Positions 1 through 6,867 of a stretch of DNA of 16,110 nucleotides are shown piece by piece; the stretch's first letter is position 1, and each line of letters opens with the position of its first letter. Made by a program: the position numbers and the translations under genes. The notes under the pieces were generated by a model, which saw only the letters and a list, made by a program, of their open reading frames with translations, was not told the origin of the DNA and made no database searches. The stretch comes from an uncultured Lachnospiraceae bacterium (GTDB lineage: Bacteria; Bacillota_A; Clostridia; Lachnospirales; Lachnospiraceae): NCBI GenBank assembly GCA_905207905.1, contig CAJLNC010000060.1:1-16110 (forward strand), given 5' to 3'.

Positions 1-60
1 TCCATTTTTCGGAACACGAAAAACTCCAATGCCTTCAACAGGCTAAAGCCCATACACAAA

Positions 61-117
61 AAGACAGGGCGCTGCAGATTCCCCCACGGAACCATGAATC
101 TTGCAGCGCCCTGTCTT
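61..117 (-). terminator. Long-stem terminator after the sulfur operon
   Basis: The arms at 61-76 and 102-117 are perfectly complementary over 16 bp, and a further 5 bp (77-81 with 96-100) pair after a single bulged base at 101, giving about 21 bp of stem around a 14-nt loop. Read on the minus strand, the stem runs into a T-rich stretch (TTTTTGTG), as expected of an intrinsic terminator for the two genes to the right. The stem is much longer than usual. On the plus strand no T-tract follows, so it is probably one-directional. Confidence 0.8.
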
Positions 118-242
118 CTCAAAGGAACTGAAGCAAATTGCCTTGGAGGGATGGGACTACCTGACCGCCCGGCATTCCTGCAGGCCTAAAACCAACATCC
201 ACCCTCTGTTTTCACACATTTCCTCAAATTAAATCCTTTGGA
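118..242 (-). other. Non-coding stretch between sulfite reductase stop and terminator
   Basis: These 125 bases separate the reductase stop codon from the terminator hairpin. No convincing gene is visible: a 20-codon minus-strand reading frame exists but its GAGG lies only two bases from the ATG. There are short self-complementary pieces (CCTGCAGG near 178-185, and GAGGG that could pair with CCCTC). It could be a long 3' untranslated region, or part of a leader for a gene beyond the left edge. I could not match it to a known riboswitch class by eye. Confidence 0.4.
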
Positions 243-1199
243 TCAGCAGCTGGCTCCTCCCACCAGATGAAGCCTGGCATCCAGAATCTCCTGCTTTCTC
301 TCCAAAAGCTCATTGGAAAGGAGCTGACGTTCTACCTCTCCGAAACCGATTCTGGCAATGGTATCTGCAAAACGCTCTCCGGTCTTTCCCTGTTCCCGGA
401 ACAAAAGAATGGCCTTTTCTACCACATCCAGAACCTCCTCTTCTGATGTAAAAATCCTGGAGAGCGCCTGACCCTGAGCAATCTTCTTGCCCCAGCGGCC
501 TCCGATATAAATCTTATATCCGGCCATTCCATCCTCAATGGCATCAAAGGGGCACTGGCCTACGCAGCGGCCGCAGTTATTGCACAGTTCCTGATCCACA
601 GTAAGAATACCATCCTCCACCTTCGCAGCCTTCATGGGACAGACTTTCTCAATTTTGCACTTTTTGCAGCCATTGCACAGAGTTTCGTCAAAATTGGGGA
701 TCCGCTGACCCACAATTCCCAGATCATTCAGATCCGGCTTTACACAGTTATTCGGACATCCTCCTGTGGCAATTTTAAATTTGTGGGGCAGCCTTACATT
801 CCGGTATCCCAGATAAAACCGCTGATGGATCTTCTCTGAAAGAGCAAAGGTATCATACAATCCATACTGACAGGTGGTTCCCTTACAGGAAACTACCGGT
901 CTCACCAATGATCCCGTTCCTCCAGTCTGAAGTCCCGCCTTGGCAATATATTCCTGGAACGGCTCAATATTGTCAAAATGGATTCCTCTCACCTCCACAG
1001 TAAGGCGAGTGGTAAATTCCACCTCTCCGTTTCCGAACTTTTCTGCCGCCTCTGCGATAACCTTCGCCTGAGCTGCTGTAATCTTTCCATTGACTGTGAT
1101 CACACGCCCATTAAAAAGATCGGTTCCCTTGTTGTTTAAAAAACCCAACGCCTTTACTTTTCTGATATCCTCTGCACTGATGGTACAAGCCATAATCAT
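243..1199 (-). CDS. Siroheme/[4Fe-4S] sulfite or nitrite reductase-like protein
   Basis: The 318-residue protein resembles single-subunit siroheme reductases such as the anaerobic sulfite reductase subunit AsrC. An N-terminal ferredoxin-like half domain (about 15-90, with the TTRLTVEVRGI stretch) precedes the four cysteines that ligate siroheme-coupled [4Fe-4S]: Cys105 and Cys110, then Cys148 and Cys152 in GGCPNNC. Inserted after these are two ferredoxin-type [4Fe-4S] motifs, Cys175/178/181/187 and Cys206/209/212/216. It should be cytoplasmic and reduce sulfite (or nitrite) in six electrons. It follows the CoA-disulfide reductase-like gene by 120 bp on the same strand. The AAGGAG ribosome binding site suits the first ATG (spacer 5) better than a second ATG two codons in. 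No asrA or asrB electron-transfer partner is present, so the electron donor is unknown. The substrate is inferred; the family is clear. Confidence 0.85.
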   Translation of the reverse strand: MIMACTISAEDIRKVKALGFLNNKGTDLFNGRVITVNGKITAAQAKVIAEAAEKFGNGEVEFTTRLTVEVRGIHFDNIEPFQEYIAKAGLQTGGTGSLVRPVVSCKGTTCQYGLYDTFALSEKIHQRFYLGYRNVRLPHKFKIATGGCPNNCVKPDLNDLGIVGQRIPNFDETLCNGCKKCKIEKVCPMKAAKVEDGILTVDQELCNNCGRCVGQCPFDAIEDGMAGYKIYIGGRWGKKIAQGQALSRIFTSEEEVLDVVEKAILLFREQGKTGERFADTIARIGFGEVERQLLSNELLERKQEILDARLHLVGGASC

Positions 1200-1245
1200 T
1201 CCCTCTCCTTCTTATTCTACAGTCTCTGTTTTCTCCAAACTTTGT

Positions 1246-1313
1246 TTTTCTCCAGAGTCTCTGCTCCTTCAGGCTCTGCTTTTCTCCAGAGTCCCTGCCC
1301 CTTCAGACCCTGC
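1246..1313. repeat. Two 34-bp tandem repeats between the sulfur genes
   Basis: Copies at 1246-1279 and 1280-1313 match at 30 of 34 positions and abut exactly. A degenerate piece of the same motif (TTTTCTCCA) lies just to the left around 1229. The repeat fills most of the 120-bp gap between the two sulfur-redox genes and codes for neither. It has no obvious hairpin. Confidence 0.85.
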
Positions 1314-1319
1314 TGTCTT

Positions 1320-2954
1320 TTACGGTTCCTCTGCTTCCACATCTGTGAACATGTTTCCGCCTTCCAGCACTCTTGTGTGCTCATAGCCGTAATATTTCAT
1401 CCGGTTCTGCAGCAGATAGGCCCGCTTTCCCTTATTGCACACCAGGAGAAGTTTCTCCTTTGGATCCAGGCCGTCGATCACTCCGTTTACCGTGGTAAGA
1501 TCCACATAGGGAGCACCCTCTGTGGTAGGACGAAGAGAGGCATCCACAAGGCGGTATCCTTCCGCCTCCCCTTTGGCATACTCTGCGGGAGTGAAGGTCT
1601 CAAAGGTACCTCTGATCTTATTTTTCAGCACATTCAGCGCATTGGTAAAAGGATGAATGGCCGTTGAGAAAGGCGGCGCATAAGCAAAGTCCAGATCGGA
1701 AAGATCGTTAAGAGTGCCCTTAAGCATAATGCCGGTCACCGCAATATCTACCATCTTATCTACCGCACCGGATCCCATCACCTGCAGTCCGATCAGACGC
1801 TCTGTAGACCGGTCTGCGATCATCTTCACCACCAGTGTCCCGGCTCCCGGATAGTAATGAGCCTTATCGTCCACAAGCACTACAACACTCACCGGATCAA
1901 AGCCTTCTGCTCTGGCCTGAGCCTCTGTCAGTCCTGTTCTTCCCACATTCAGCCCTGGAAGCTTGCACACCGCAGTTCCCAAAACTCCCCGGTAAGGAAT
2001 TTTCGCTCCCATAATATTCTGGGCAATGATCCGCCCTGCAATATTTGCAGTGGAACCCATAGGCGACCAGACTGCCTTTCCGGTGATTGCATTGTGAACC
2101 ATCGCGCAGTCGCCTGCCGCATAGATATCGGCGAGATTGGTCTCTCCGTACTGGTTAGTCAGAATGGTTCCCTGAAACATCTCCAGTCCGGTATCCTTCA
2201 AAAATTCCGTATTGGGCCGAATTCCTGCACTCAAAACCACCAGATCTGCTTTATAAGCCCTTTTGCTGGTGACCACTTTCTCTACTTTTCCGTCTCCCTC
2301 AATGGCAGTGACTGCCACACCGGTGACCACAGGAATACCGTTTTCCGAAAGTTTCCCTTCTGCATAATCTGCCATCTCTTTATCAAATCCAGGTGCCAAG
2401 ATCTGGGGTGCCATATCCAGCACAAAGGGACGAACGCCAAGCGTTTTTAGATTCTCTGCGATCTCCAAACCGATATAACCGGCACCTATCACCACTGCCT
2501 TTTTTATATTGCCCTCATCAATCAGGCTTCTAAGACCGATGGCATCTTCCGGAGTCCTCATGAAAAATACGTTTTTCAAATCACAGCCTGGAACAGGAGG
2601 TTTGGCCGGGCTGGCTCCCACAGCAATCACCAGCTTATCGTACTCATATCCCCGCTCTTCTCCGGTTTTCAGATCCACTGCCGTTACTCTTTTCTCCTGG
2701 GGATCTACTTTGATTGCCTCTGTCTCTGTGAGAACCTGAACACCAGTAAGTTTCTCGTATTTTTCCGGCGTATTAACGATCAGCTCTTCCTGCTCTTGGA
2801 TCACATGGCCCACATAATAGGGAAGTCCGCATCCTGCATAGGAAATATCTTTTCCCTTGTTCAAAACCAGAACTTCATTTGCCCGGTTTTCTCTCATCAA
2901 TTTTGCAGCAATTTTCGTTCCGGCAGCAACACCGCCCAGCACAAGTACCTTCAT
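1320..2954 (-). CDS. CoA-disulfide/persulfide reductase with C-terminal rhodanese domain
   Basis: The 544-residue protein is a pyridine nucleotide-disulfide oxidoreductase fused to a rhodanese domain, the architecture of CoADR-RHD and the NADH-dependent persulfide reductase Npsr. An FAD-binding GGVAAG motif is at the N-terminus; Cys42 in SYAGCGLPYYVGH is the single redox cysteine of the CoADR family. VVIGAGYIGLEIAE (about 154-167) is the NAD(P)H-binding motif, and YAAGDCA closes the second FAD contact. The dimerisation domain follows, then a rhodanese domain (about 455-540) whose active-site loop is VCNKGKRA with Cys506 as predicted persulfide carrier. It should use NAD(P)H to reduce CoA disulfide, CoA persulfide or polysulfide in the cytoplasm. 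AGGAGG sits seven bases before the ATG. It is first in the operon, ahead of the siroheme reductase gene, and divergent from the LysR gene. The exact substrate is not readable from sequence. Confidence 0.9.
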   Translation of the reverse strand: MKVLVLGGVAAGTKIAAKLMRENRANEVLVLNKGKDISYAGCGLPYYVGHVIQEQEELIVNTPEKYEKLTGVQVLTETEAIKVDPQEKRVTAVDLKTGEERGYEYDKLVIAVGASPAKPPVPGCDLKNVFFMRTPEDAIGLRSLIDEGNIKKAVVIGAGYIGLEIAENLKTLGVRPFVLDMAPQILAPGFDKEMADYAEGKLSENGIPVVTGVAVTAIEGDGKVEKVVTSKRAYKADLVVLSAGIRPNTEFLKDTGLEMFQGTILTNQYGETNLADIYAAGDCAMVHNAITGKAVWSPMGSTANIAGRIIAQNIMGAKIPYRGVLGTAVCKLPGLNVGRTGLTEAQARAEGFDPVSVVVLVDDKAHYYPGAGTLVVKMIADRSTERLIGLQVMGSGAVDKMVDIAVTGIMLKGTLNDLSDLDFAYAPPFSTAIHPFTNALNVLKNKIRGTFETFTPAEYAKGEAEGYRLVDASLRPTTEGAPYVDLTTVNGVIDGLDPKEKLLLVCNKGKRAYLLQNRMKYYGYEHTRVLEGGNMFTDVEAEEP

Positions 2955-3007
2955 TCGTTTCCTCCTATTTTTTTCGATCTGTCATGAACTGCCAAAGTCT
3001 CCTGGCC

Positions 3008-3031
3008 TCCTATTGGTTTCTTCTTATAGGA
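3008..3031. promoter_or_regulatory. Candidate LysR-type operator (TCCTAT-N12-ATAGGA)
   Basis: Perfect 6-bp inverted arms at 3008-3013 and 3026-3031 are separated by 12 bases. The dyad lies just downstream of the predicted -10 of the reductase promoter, over its likely start point, and shares the ATAGG half-site with the dyad near 3084-3089. Binding by the divergently encoded LysR protein is inferred from position only. Confidence 0.45.
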
Positions 3032-3033
3032 AC

Positions 3034-3062
3034 ATAATAACACTTGTCATTTTATAAGTAAA
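3034..3062 (-). promoter_or_regulatory. Predicted sigma-A promoter of the sulfur operon
   Basis: On the minus strand a TTTACT -35 (3057-3062) and TATTAT -10 (3034-3039) are separated by exactly 17 bases, and lie about 80 bases before the reductase start codon. It overlaps the oppositely oriented LysR-gene promoter, so the two could interfere with each other. Confidence 0.55.
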
Positions 3063-3072
3063 ATAGTAATAT
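3044..3072 (+). promoter_or_regulatory. Predicted sigma-A promoter of the LysR-type gene
   Basis: TTGTCA at 3044-3049 and TAATAT at 3067-3072 are spaced by 17 bases, close to consensus. The expected start near 3079 gives a leader of about 40 bases. A short dyad, ATAC-N5-GTAT (3080-3092), lies at the expected start point and could serve autoregulation. Confidence 0.6.
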
Positions 3073-3119
3073 TTAATGTATACTATAGGTATTTCCTTAT
3101 TTTACTAGAGGGAGGTTTT

Positions 3120-4010
3120 ATGGCTACCATCCGACAACTGGAGGCATTCATTGCCACTGCAGAATTTAAAAAAATGAGTGAGGCTGCCAAGCATTTGTAC
3201 ATCTCCCAGCCCACCATCAGCCAGATCATTGCAGAGCTGGAAAAAGAATATGATACCAAACTGTTTGAACGCCACACAAAGGAGCTGCGAATCACCCCCG
3301 CTGGAATGCTTCTCTTAAAACGCGCCCGGGAGATCATTTCCATTCATAAAACCTTAAAGCAGGAAATGAAGACCATCAGTTCCATCCGTCCCCTCCGGGT
3401 AGGCGCAACCATGACAGTGGGGGCCAACATCATGGGAAAGATTGTTTCCCGGATGAACGAGTTGTATCCGGATATTGACATCACTGTGAATGTCACCAAT
3501 ACAGAGACTATCGAACAGCTGCTCCTGGAAAATGAGCTGGATGTGGCTCTGGTGGAAGGTGTCATCACTCACAGCAAGCTAATGGCCAAACCCGTTCTAT
3601 TAGACAAACTGTGCCTGATCTGCGGAAAGGATCATCCCTTTGCAGGCAGCACCTGCCTCCGGGCAGAAGATCTCCGAAATCAGAATTTTATTCTCCGGGA
3701 AAAGGGCAGCGGCACCAGAGCCATCTTTGAATCTTTTATGCGGATGCAGGATATCCCTTACCAGGTGAAGTGGGAAAGCAACAGCACTCCTGCCATCATT
3801 GACGCTGTCTCCAGAAATCTGGGGCTTGGCTTTCTTTCTGAACGATGTGTCTATTCCCAGGCAGCGGCCGGTCTGATCTGCTGTTGTCCTGTGCAGGATT
3901 TTACTCTGGAACGCTTTTTCTATATTTGTTATAACCGTTCCACCCATCTCACTACTCAGGTGAAAGAATTCTGCAATTACGTATCCTCCCTGCCAAAAGA
4001 TTTTCATTGA
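3120..4010 (+). CDS. LysR-family transcriptional regulator
   Basis: The 296-residue protein has the usual LysR-family length. A winged helix-turn-helix occupies about residues 3-62, with recognition region MSEAAKHLYISQPTISQII (19-37) and the conserved FERHTKELRITPAG wing. The rest (about 88-290) is the periplasmic-binding-protein-like effector domain, beginning RPLRVGATMTVG. GGAGG precedes the ATG by four bases. It is the only plus-strand gene in the window and is divergent from the CoADR-rhodanese/siroheme reductase operon, the classic arrangement for a regulator of its neighbour. By analogy with CysB/CysL-type regulators of sulfur genes it may sense a sulfur metabolite or O-acetylserine, but the effector is a guess. 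No clear terminator is visible in the 56 bases before the convergent DUF4179 gene. Confidence 0.92.
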   Translation: MATIRQLEAFIATAEFKKMSEAAKHLYISQPTISQIIAELEKEYDTKLFERHTKELRITPAGMLLLKRAREIISIHKTLKQEMKTISSIRPLRVGATMTVGANIMGKIVSRMNELYPDIDITVNVTNTETIEQLLLENELDVALVEGVITHSKLMAKPVLLDKLCLICGKDHPFAGSTCLRAEDLRNQNFILREKGSGTRAIFESFMRMQDIPYQVKWESNSTPAIIDAVSRNLGLGFLSERCVYSQAAAGLICCCPVQDFTLERFFYICYNRSTHLTTQVKEFCNYVSSLPKDFH

Positions 4011-4066
4011 CAGATGGAGTGCTATCCTTTTAAACAAAAATCACTTTTCAGGGCAGAGGCGAGAGA

Positions 4067-5224
4067 TTACTTTATCTGAATCCGAATCAAACCGCCAACA
4101 GGCTCCCACCCGTAATTTTCATCTTCTCCATATAGCTGTACCGGATCAAGACTTTCCTGCATAACATAGTCCTCATCAAGTCCTTCTATAGAAGTATCAT
4201 CCCAGACCATTTTCCTTTTGTACAGCTGCAGATCAAGATATTCGCAGTCCTTATCCGGAATCGACATCTGGAACTGATCTTCGTCTATTATAGTGCCGGA
4301 CTCATAATCACCGTAAAAGCTTGTGGCAAACCGCATTTCATCTCCATTGGGAGAACCGAGCCCCTGAAAACTTACCGGATTGCCAAAGCTGTCCTCTCCC
4401 TTTAGCTTCACCTGGTATTGTAAAAACCATGGATCGCTCCATTTTACGCCGTCCACAGAAATTCGGGCACACAGATCGTTTATCATAAGCTCCTTCAGCG
4501 TCACAGGATTGCCAGTGTCCAACGCAATCTCTATATCAAGCTCTTTTTTAACCGTCTGCGCTTTTATCCGCTCCGGTGTGATGTTGAAATCATAGACAAA
4601 TTCCGTGACACGCTCCGGCTCGTTTTCCGAAACGATCTGCTTTTCTCCCACCCCCAGAACAAGATGTACCGGGACGTCTTCGGCAGGCAGCTTGAGATTG
4701 CTGTACTCCTGTATCAAAACCTTATTATTTTCTTCACCGTACTGAGCATCTAATTCAGGGTTCATCTCGCAGCCCAGTACAGAACTGCCATAGCTTTGAT
4801 AACTCTTACCGTTGATCTGCGTCTTTTCTTCATCAATCCATACATAGGCTGTATCCTTTCGCTTCCCATAGTCTGCGGTCAGTGATACGAGCAGGTTATA
4901 ATCATCAAGAATCACCTCATTAACCGTAAGCGACACCCCGTCCTTTGTCTGTGTCTGCTTGATGTTTTCTGTATAATCGGACAGATCCTTTGAAAACCCC
5001 AGCGCCTCCGATATCGTCGCAGCAAACTTTTTCACTGCCGCCTGAACGTTAGAATTACCCGCCGCTATGCCAAAAATCAGAAGAAATGCTGCCGCCTGAA
5101 GGATTTTCCTCCGATACAGTTTTATGATAGTTCCTTTTTTCACCGTCCATGGCTCATCAGCTTCTGCAATCATTGTTTCATCTATCTTTCCAAATTCTTC
5201 TGCAAAATCAAATTTCTGCCTCAT
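4067..5224 (-). CDS. DUF4179-type membrane protein, putative anti-sigma factor
   Basis: I choose the ATG at 5224, giving 385 residues: it overlaps the sigma-factor stop as ATGA and is preceded by AGGAGG at good spacing, whereas a longer reading frame would run into the sigma gene. A cytoplasmic N-terminus (1-38) is followed by one membrane segment (about 39-58, LQAAAFLLIFGIAAG) and an extracytoplasmic region starting VQAAVKKFAATISEALGFS, typical of DUF4179 proteins. The rest is rich in beta-strand-forming and acidic sequence. No zinc-binding HxxxCxxC anti-sigma motif is seen. The gene is translationally coupled to an ECF sigma factor, so it probably holds that sigma factor at the membrane until a signal arrives. 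The signal and any proteolytic step are unknown, and anti-sigma activity is inferred from context. Confidence 0.8.
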   Translation of the reverse strand: MRQKFDFAEEFGKIDETMIAEADEPWTVKKGTIIKLYRRKILQAAAFLLIFGIAAGNSNVQAAVKKFAATISEALGFSKDLSDYTENIKQTQTKDGVSLTVNEVILDDYNLLVSLTADYGKRKDTAYVWIDEEKTQINGKSYQSYGSSVLGCEMNPELDAQYGEENNKVLIQEYSNLKLPAEDVPVHLVLGVGEKQIVSENEPERVTEFVYDFNITPERIKAQTVKKELDIEIALDTGNPVTLKELMINDLCARISVDGVKWSDPWFLQYQVKLKGEDSFGNPVSFQGLGSPNGDEMRFATSFYGDYESGTIIDEDQFQMSIPDKDCEYLDLQLYKRKMVWDDTSIEGLDEDYVMQESLDPVQLYGEDENYGWEPVGGLIRIQIK

Positions 5225-5775
5225 ATCTGCACCTCCTGCTTCAAAATACGATATAATTTTTTGCGGTTCCTGCACAGGTTTGTCTTGATGCAGCCTTGTG
5301 ATACGCCGTGCCTTGCTGCAATATCCTTTATGGAATCCAGATACCAGTATCGTCTGATAAAGATATCCCGGTCTGCATCTGAAAGCTTTCTAAGGAACGT
5401 CTCTATCGTATGGATCAGCTCCTTTTCCGCCATCTTTTCCTCTACCGCATAAGAAAAACACAGCTCCTCCATCTCCCCGAATACATCAGAAATATGTCCG
5501 TCCACACGTTTTGCAGCCTGTTTCCTCCTAAAACAATCAATCGCAAGTCCTCTTGTTATCCTGCCCACAAATGCGGACAATACCGCCGGTCTTTTCGGCG
5601 GTATATACCCCCATGCTGCAAACCAGGTATCATTGAGACATTCCTCTGCGTCTTCATGATTCTTCAAAAGATTCCACGCAATTTTATAGCAATAGCCGGA
5701 ATACTTCCTGCTCAATTCACAGATTGCCGCTTCATCCCTGTTCCAGAACAGTTCGATAATCCCTCGATCCTCCAC
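5221..5775 (-). CDS. ECF-type RNA polymerase sigma factor
   Basis: The 184-residue protein is the usual size for an ECF sigma factor. Region 2 lies at about 20-85 (YCYKIAWNLLKNHEDAEECLNDTWFAAW, here in part, then ITRGLAIDCFRRK) and region 4 at about 125-178 (LSDADRDIFIRRYW, then the helix-turn-helix DIAARHGVSQGCIKTNL). The start is a GTG at 5775: AAAGGAGG lies six bases upstream, while the reading frame open 18 codons further out has no such site. The gene overlaps the DUF4179 gene by four bases (ATGA), so the two are translated together as a sigma/anti-sigma pair. A plausible ECF-type promoter is about 65 bases upstream, suggesting autoregulation. The target regulon cannot be told from this sequence. 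Confidence 0.9.
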   Translation of the reverse strand: MEDRGIIELFWNRDEAAICELSRKYSGYCYKIAWNLLKNHEDAEECLNDTWFAAWGYIPPKRPAVLSAFVGRITRGLAIDCFRRKQAAKRVDGHISDVFGEMEELCFSYAVEEKMAEKELIHTIETFLRKLSDADRDIFIRRYWYLDSIKDIAARHGVSQGCIKTNLCRNRKKLYRILKQEVQI

Positions 5776-5842
5776 TATGTACCTCCTTTGCTGCTGTAGT
5801 AGAATATGATCTTTCCTGCAGGTTATCATCTTCTCACTCTAT

Positions 5843-5870
5843 TATTCGTAAAAAACAGGTACAGGTTACA
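5843..5870 (-). promoter_or_regulatory. Candidate ECF-type promoter of the sigma/DUF4179 operon
   Basis: On the minus strand TGTAACC (5864-5870) is followed, 16 bases after its AAC, by CGAATA (5843-5848). An AAC -35 core and CG -10 core at this spacing are the hallmark of extracytoplasmic-function sigma promoters. It lies about 65 bases before the GTG start of the sigma gene, so the encoded factor may drive its own transcription. Confidence 0.5.
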
Positions 5871-5916
5871 AGAACTATAACACCTATTTCAAAGAATGAT
5901 ATTAGACCCATAAAAG

Positions 5917-5950
5917 AAGCGATACTCGGTTATCAGACCAAGTATCGCTT
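5917..5950 (-). terminator. Terminator hairpin after the SH3-domain gene
   Basis: Perfect 10-bp arms AAGCGATACT (5917-5926) and AGTATCGCTT (5941-5950) are extended by a further 3-bp pairing inside the loop (GGT with ACC). On the minus strand the stem is followed by CTTTTATG, and on the plus strand by ACTTTTATTC, so it may work in both directions, but no plus-strand gene needs it here. Confidence 0.65.
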
Positions 5951-5992
5951 ACTTTTATTCATTCAATCCCTATTTTATCTTTTTCTTATCCC

Positions 5993-6751
5993 TCAGGATA
6001 CAAACTTAGTTCCCAGATATCCCACAATACCGTCCACCTGTACCTTGGTCCAGCCTCCGTCATACTCCAGGATCTCCACTACGGTCCCCTGGGGATACTC
6101 TGCCAGAATATTATCCCCGTAGTCTGAATAACTGCGGATGTAGCAGGCATGATTCAAAGTGGCGTAAATCGGTTCCGGCGGATCCGTTTCAGGCGGGTCT
6201 GTTTGAGGCGGATCGGTCTGGGGCGGATCCGTTTCTTCTATTATAATATCCGCCGCTTCCGTCTCCTTCGGCTGAGTGATCGGTATTACCTGAGAAGAAG
6301 ATGCTTCCGGCACAGTCTCTTCACTCTGGTTTTGATGTACCGTCACTGCCCCCTGAGAGGTTCCCACACGGTTCTGATCGGAAACAGCTGCCTCTGATGA
6401 TGTGGAATCTGTTTTCGTAGTTTCCTTCTCAGATGCCGCATGTTCCTCATCAGCCTTCTCGGTCACTTTTTTCGTGGTTTTCTCACTCTCTGTTTCCTTC
6501 TCGGAAGGTTTTTCTGTTTCCGTTTCTGTCTCCTTCGACTCCTTGTCCGTTTCTTCCTTCCTGGTTTCTGTCTCGTCACTTTCCGACTGGGTATTTTCCA
6601 CAATCTGTACGCTGTTGGGATCTCCCTCTGCCTTTTTGGTACTCTGATACAGCTTTACTCCCAATACAATCGCTCCCACTGCCAGCAGAAGCGCCACCAG
6701 CAAAATAATATAGCGAAGATAATCCGACAGCCATTCTTTGAATTTGTTCAT
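5993..6751 (-). CDS. Membrane-anchored SH3-domain protein with Thr/Glu-rich linker
   Basis: The 252-residue protein has a short cytoplasmic N-terminus, one membrane segment (about 14-32, YIILLVALLLAVGAIVLG), a long low-complexity linker (about 40-195) dominated by Thr, Glu, Ser and Lys, a TDPP-type tandem repeat (174-193), and a C-terminal bacterial SH3-like domain (about 197-252) ending GWTKVQVDGIVGYLGTKFVS. The SH3_3 family usually binds cell-wall peptides, and the linker looks suited to span the wall. AGGGGGG lies before the ATG. No catalytic domain is present, so it is a binding or scaffolding protein of unknown role. It appears to be transcribed alone, with a terminator downstream and a weak promoter upstream. 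Confidence 0.85.
   Translation of the reverse strand: MNKFKEWLSDYLRYIILLVALLLAVGAIVLGVKLYQSTKKAEGDPNSVQIVENTQSESDETETRKEETDKESKETETETEKPSEKETESEKTTKKVTEKADEEHAASEKETTKTDSTSSEAAVSDQNRVGTSQGAVTVHQNQSEETVPEASSSQVIPITQPKETEAADIIIEETDPPQTDPPQTDPPETDPPEPIYATLNHACYIRSYSDYGDNILAEYPQGTVVEILEYDGGWTKVQVDGIVGYLGTKFVS
6177..6236. repeat. Four 15-bp tandem repeats encoding the TDPP linker repeat
   Basis: Four consecutive 15-base units begin GGCGG at 6177, 6192, 6207 and 6222. On the coding strand each encodes a five-residue (Q/E)TDPP-like unit of the SH3-domain protein. Such in-frame minisatellites tend to vary in copy number between strains. Confidence 0.9.
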
Positions 6752-6816
6752 TGGTATCCCCCCTTACTCTTTGTGTTCCTCACACACTCCCCCACTCTGT
6801 GAATGACTTCTTTCTC

Positions 6817-6825
6817 AGTATATCA
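6817..6825 (-). promoter_or_regulatory. Possible extended -10 promoter of the SH3-domain gene
   Basis: On the minus strand TGATATACT has the form of an extended -10 element (TGn plus TATACT, the hexamer at 6817-6822), about 65 bases before the start codon. The matching -35 (TTTCTT at 17 bases) is poor, so this is a weak call. Confidence 0.35.
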
Positions 6826-6867
6826 CAATCATGGCTGAGAAGAAACCACAAATTTGGCCCGTGGTCT

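Noticed and set aside
1..53. Minus-strand reading frame starting ATG at 53 and leaving the window, and a plus-strand frame open from base 1 to 189
   Set aside because: The minus frame has no ribosome binding site and begins directly after a terminator hairpin; the plus frame crosses that hairpin and resembles no family. Neither can be supported from this fragment.
199..205. AGGGTGG on the minus strand, recalling the T-box antiterminator
   Set aside because: The rest of the T-box sequence (GNACCGCG, specifier loop, stem I) is absent, and the site lies after a stop codon rather than in a clear leader.
1246..1313. Tandem repeats as a CRISPR fragment
   Set aside because: The copies abut with no spacer, show mismatches, and there are no cas genes.
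4011..4066. Shared terminator between the convergent LysR and DUF4179 genes
   Set aside because: The 56 bases contain a short T run but no convincing stem on either strand.
5776..5829. 18-codon N-terminal extension of the sigma factor
   Set aside because: It lacks a ribosome binding site, and AAAGGAGG is ideally placed for the GTG at 5775.
6806..6847. Imperfect hairpin after the transporter gene (TCTCAG/CTGAGA) as a terminator
   Set aside because: No T-tract follows on the minus strand, and the loop overlaps a possible promoter.
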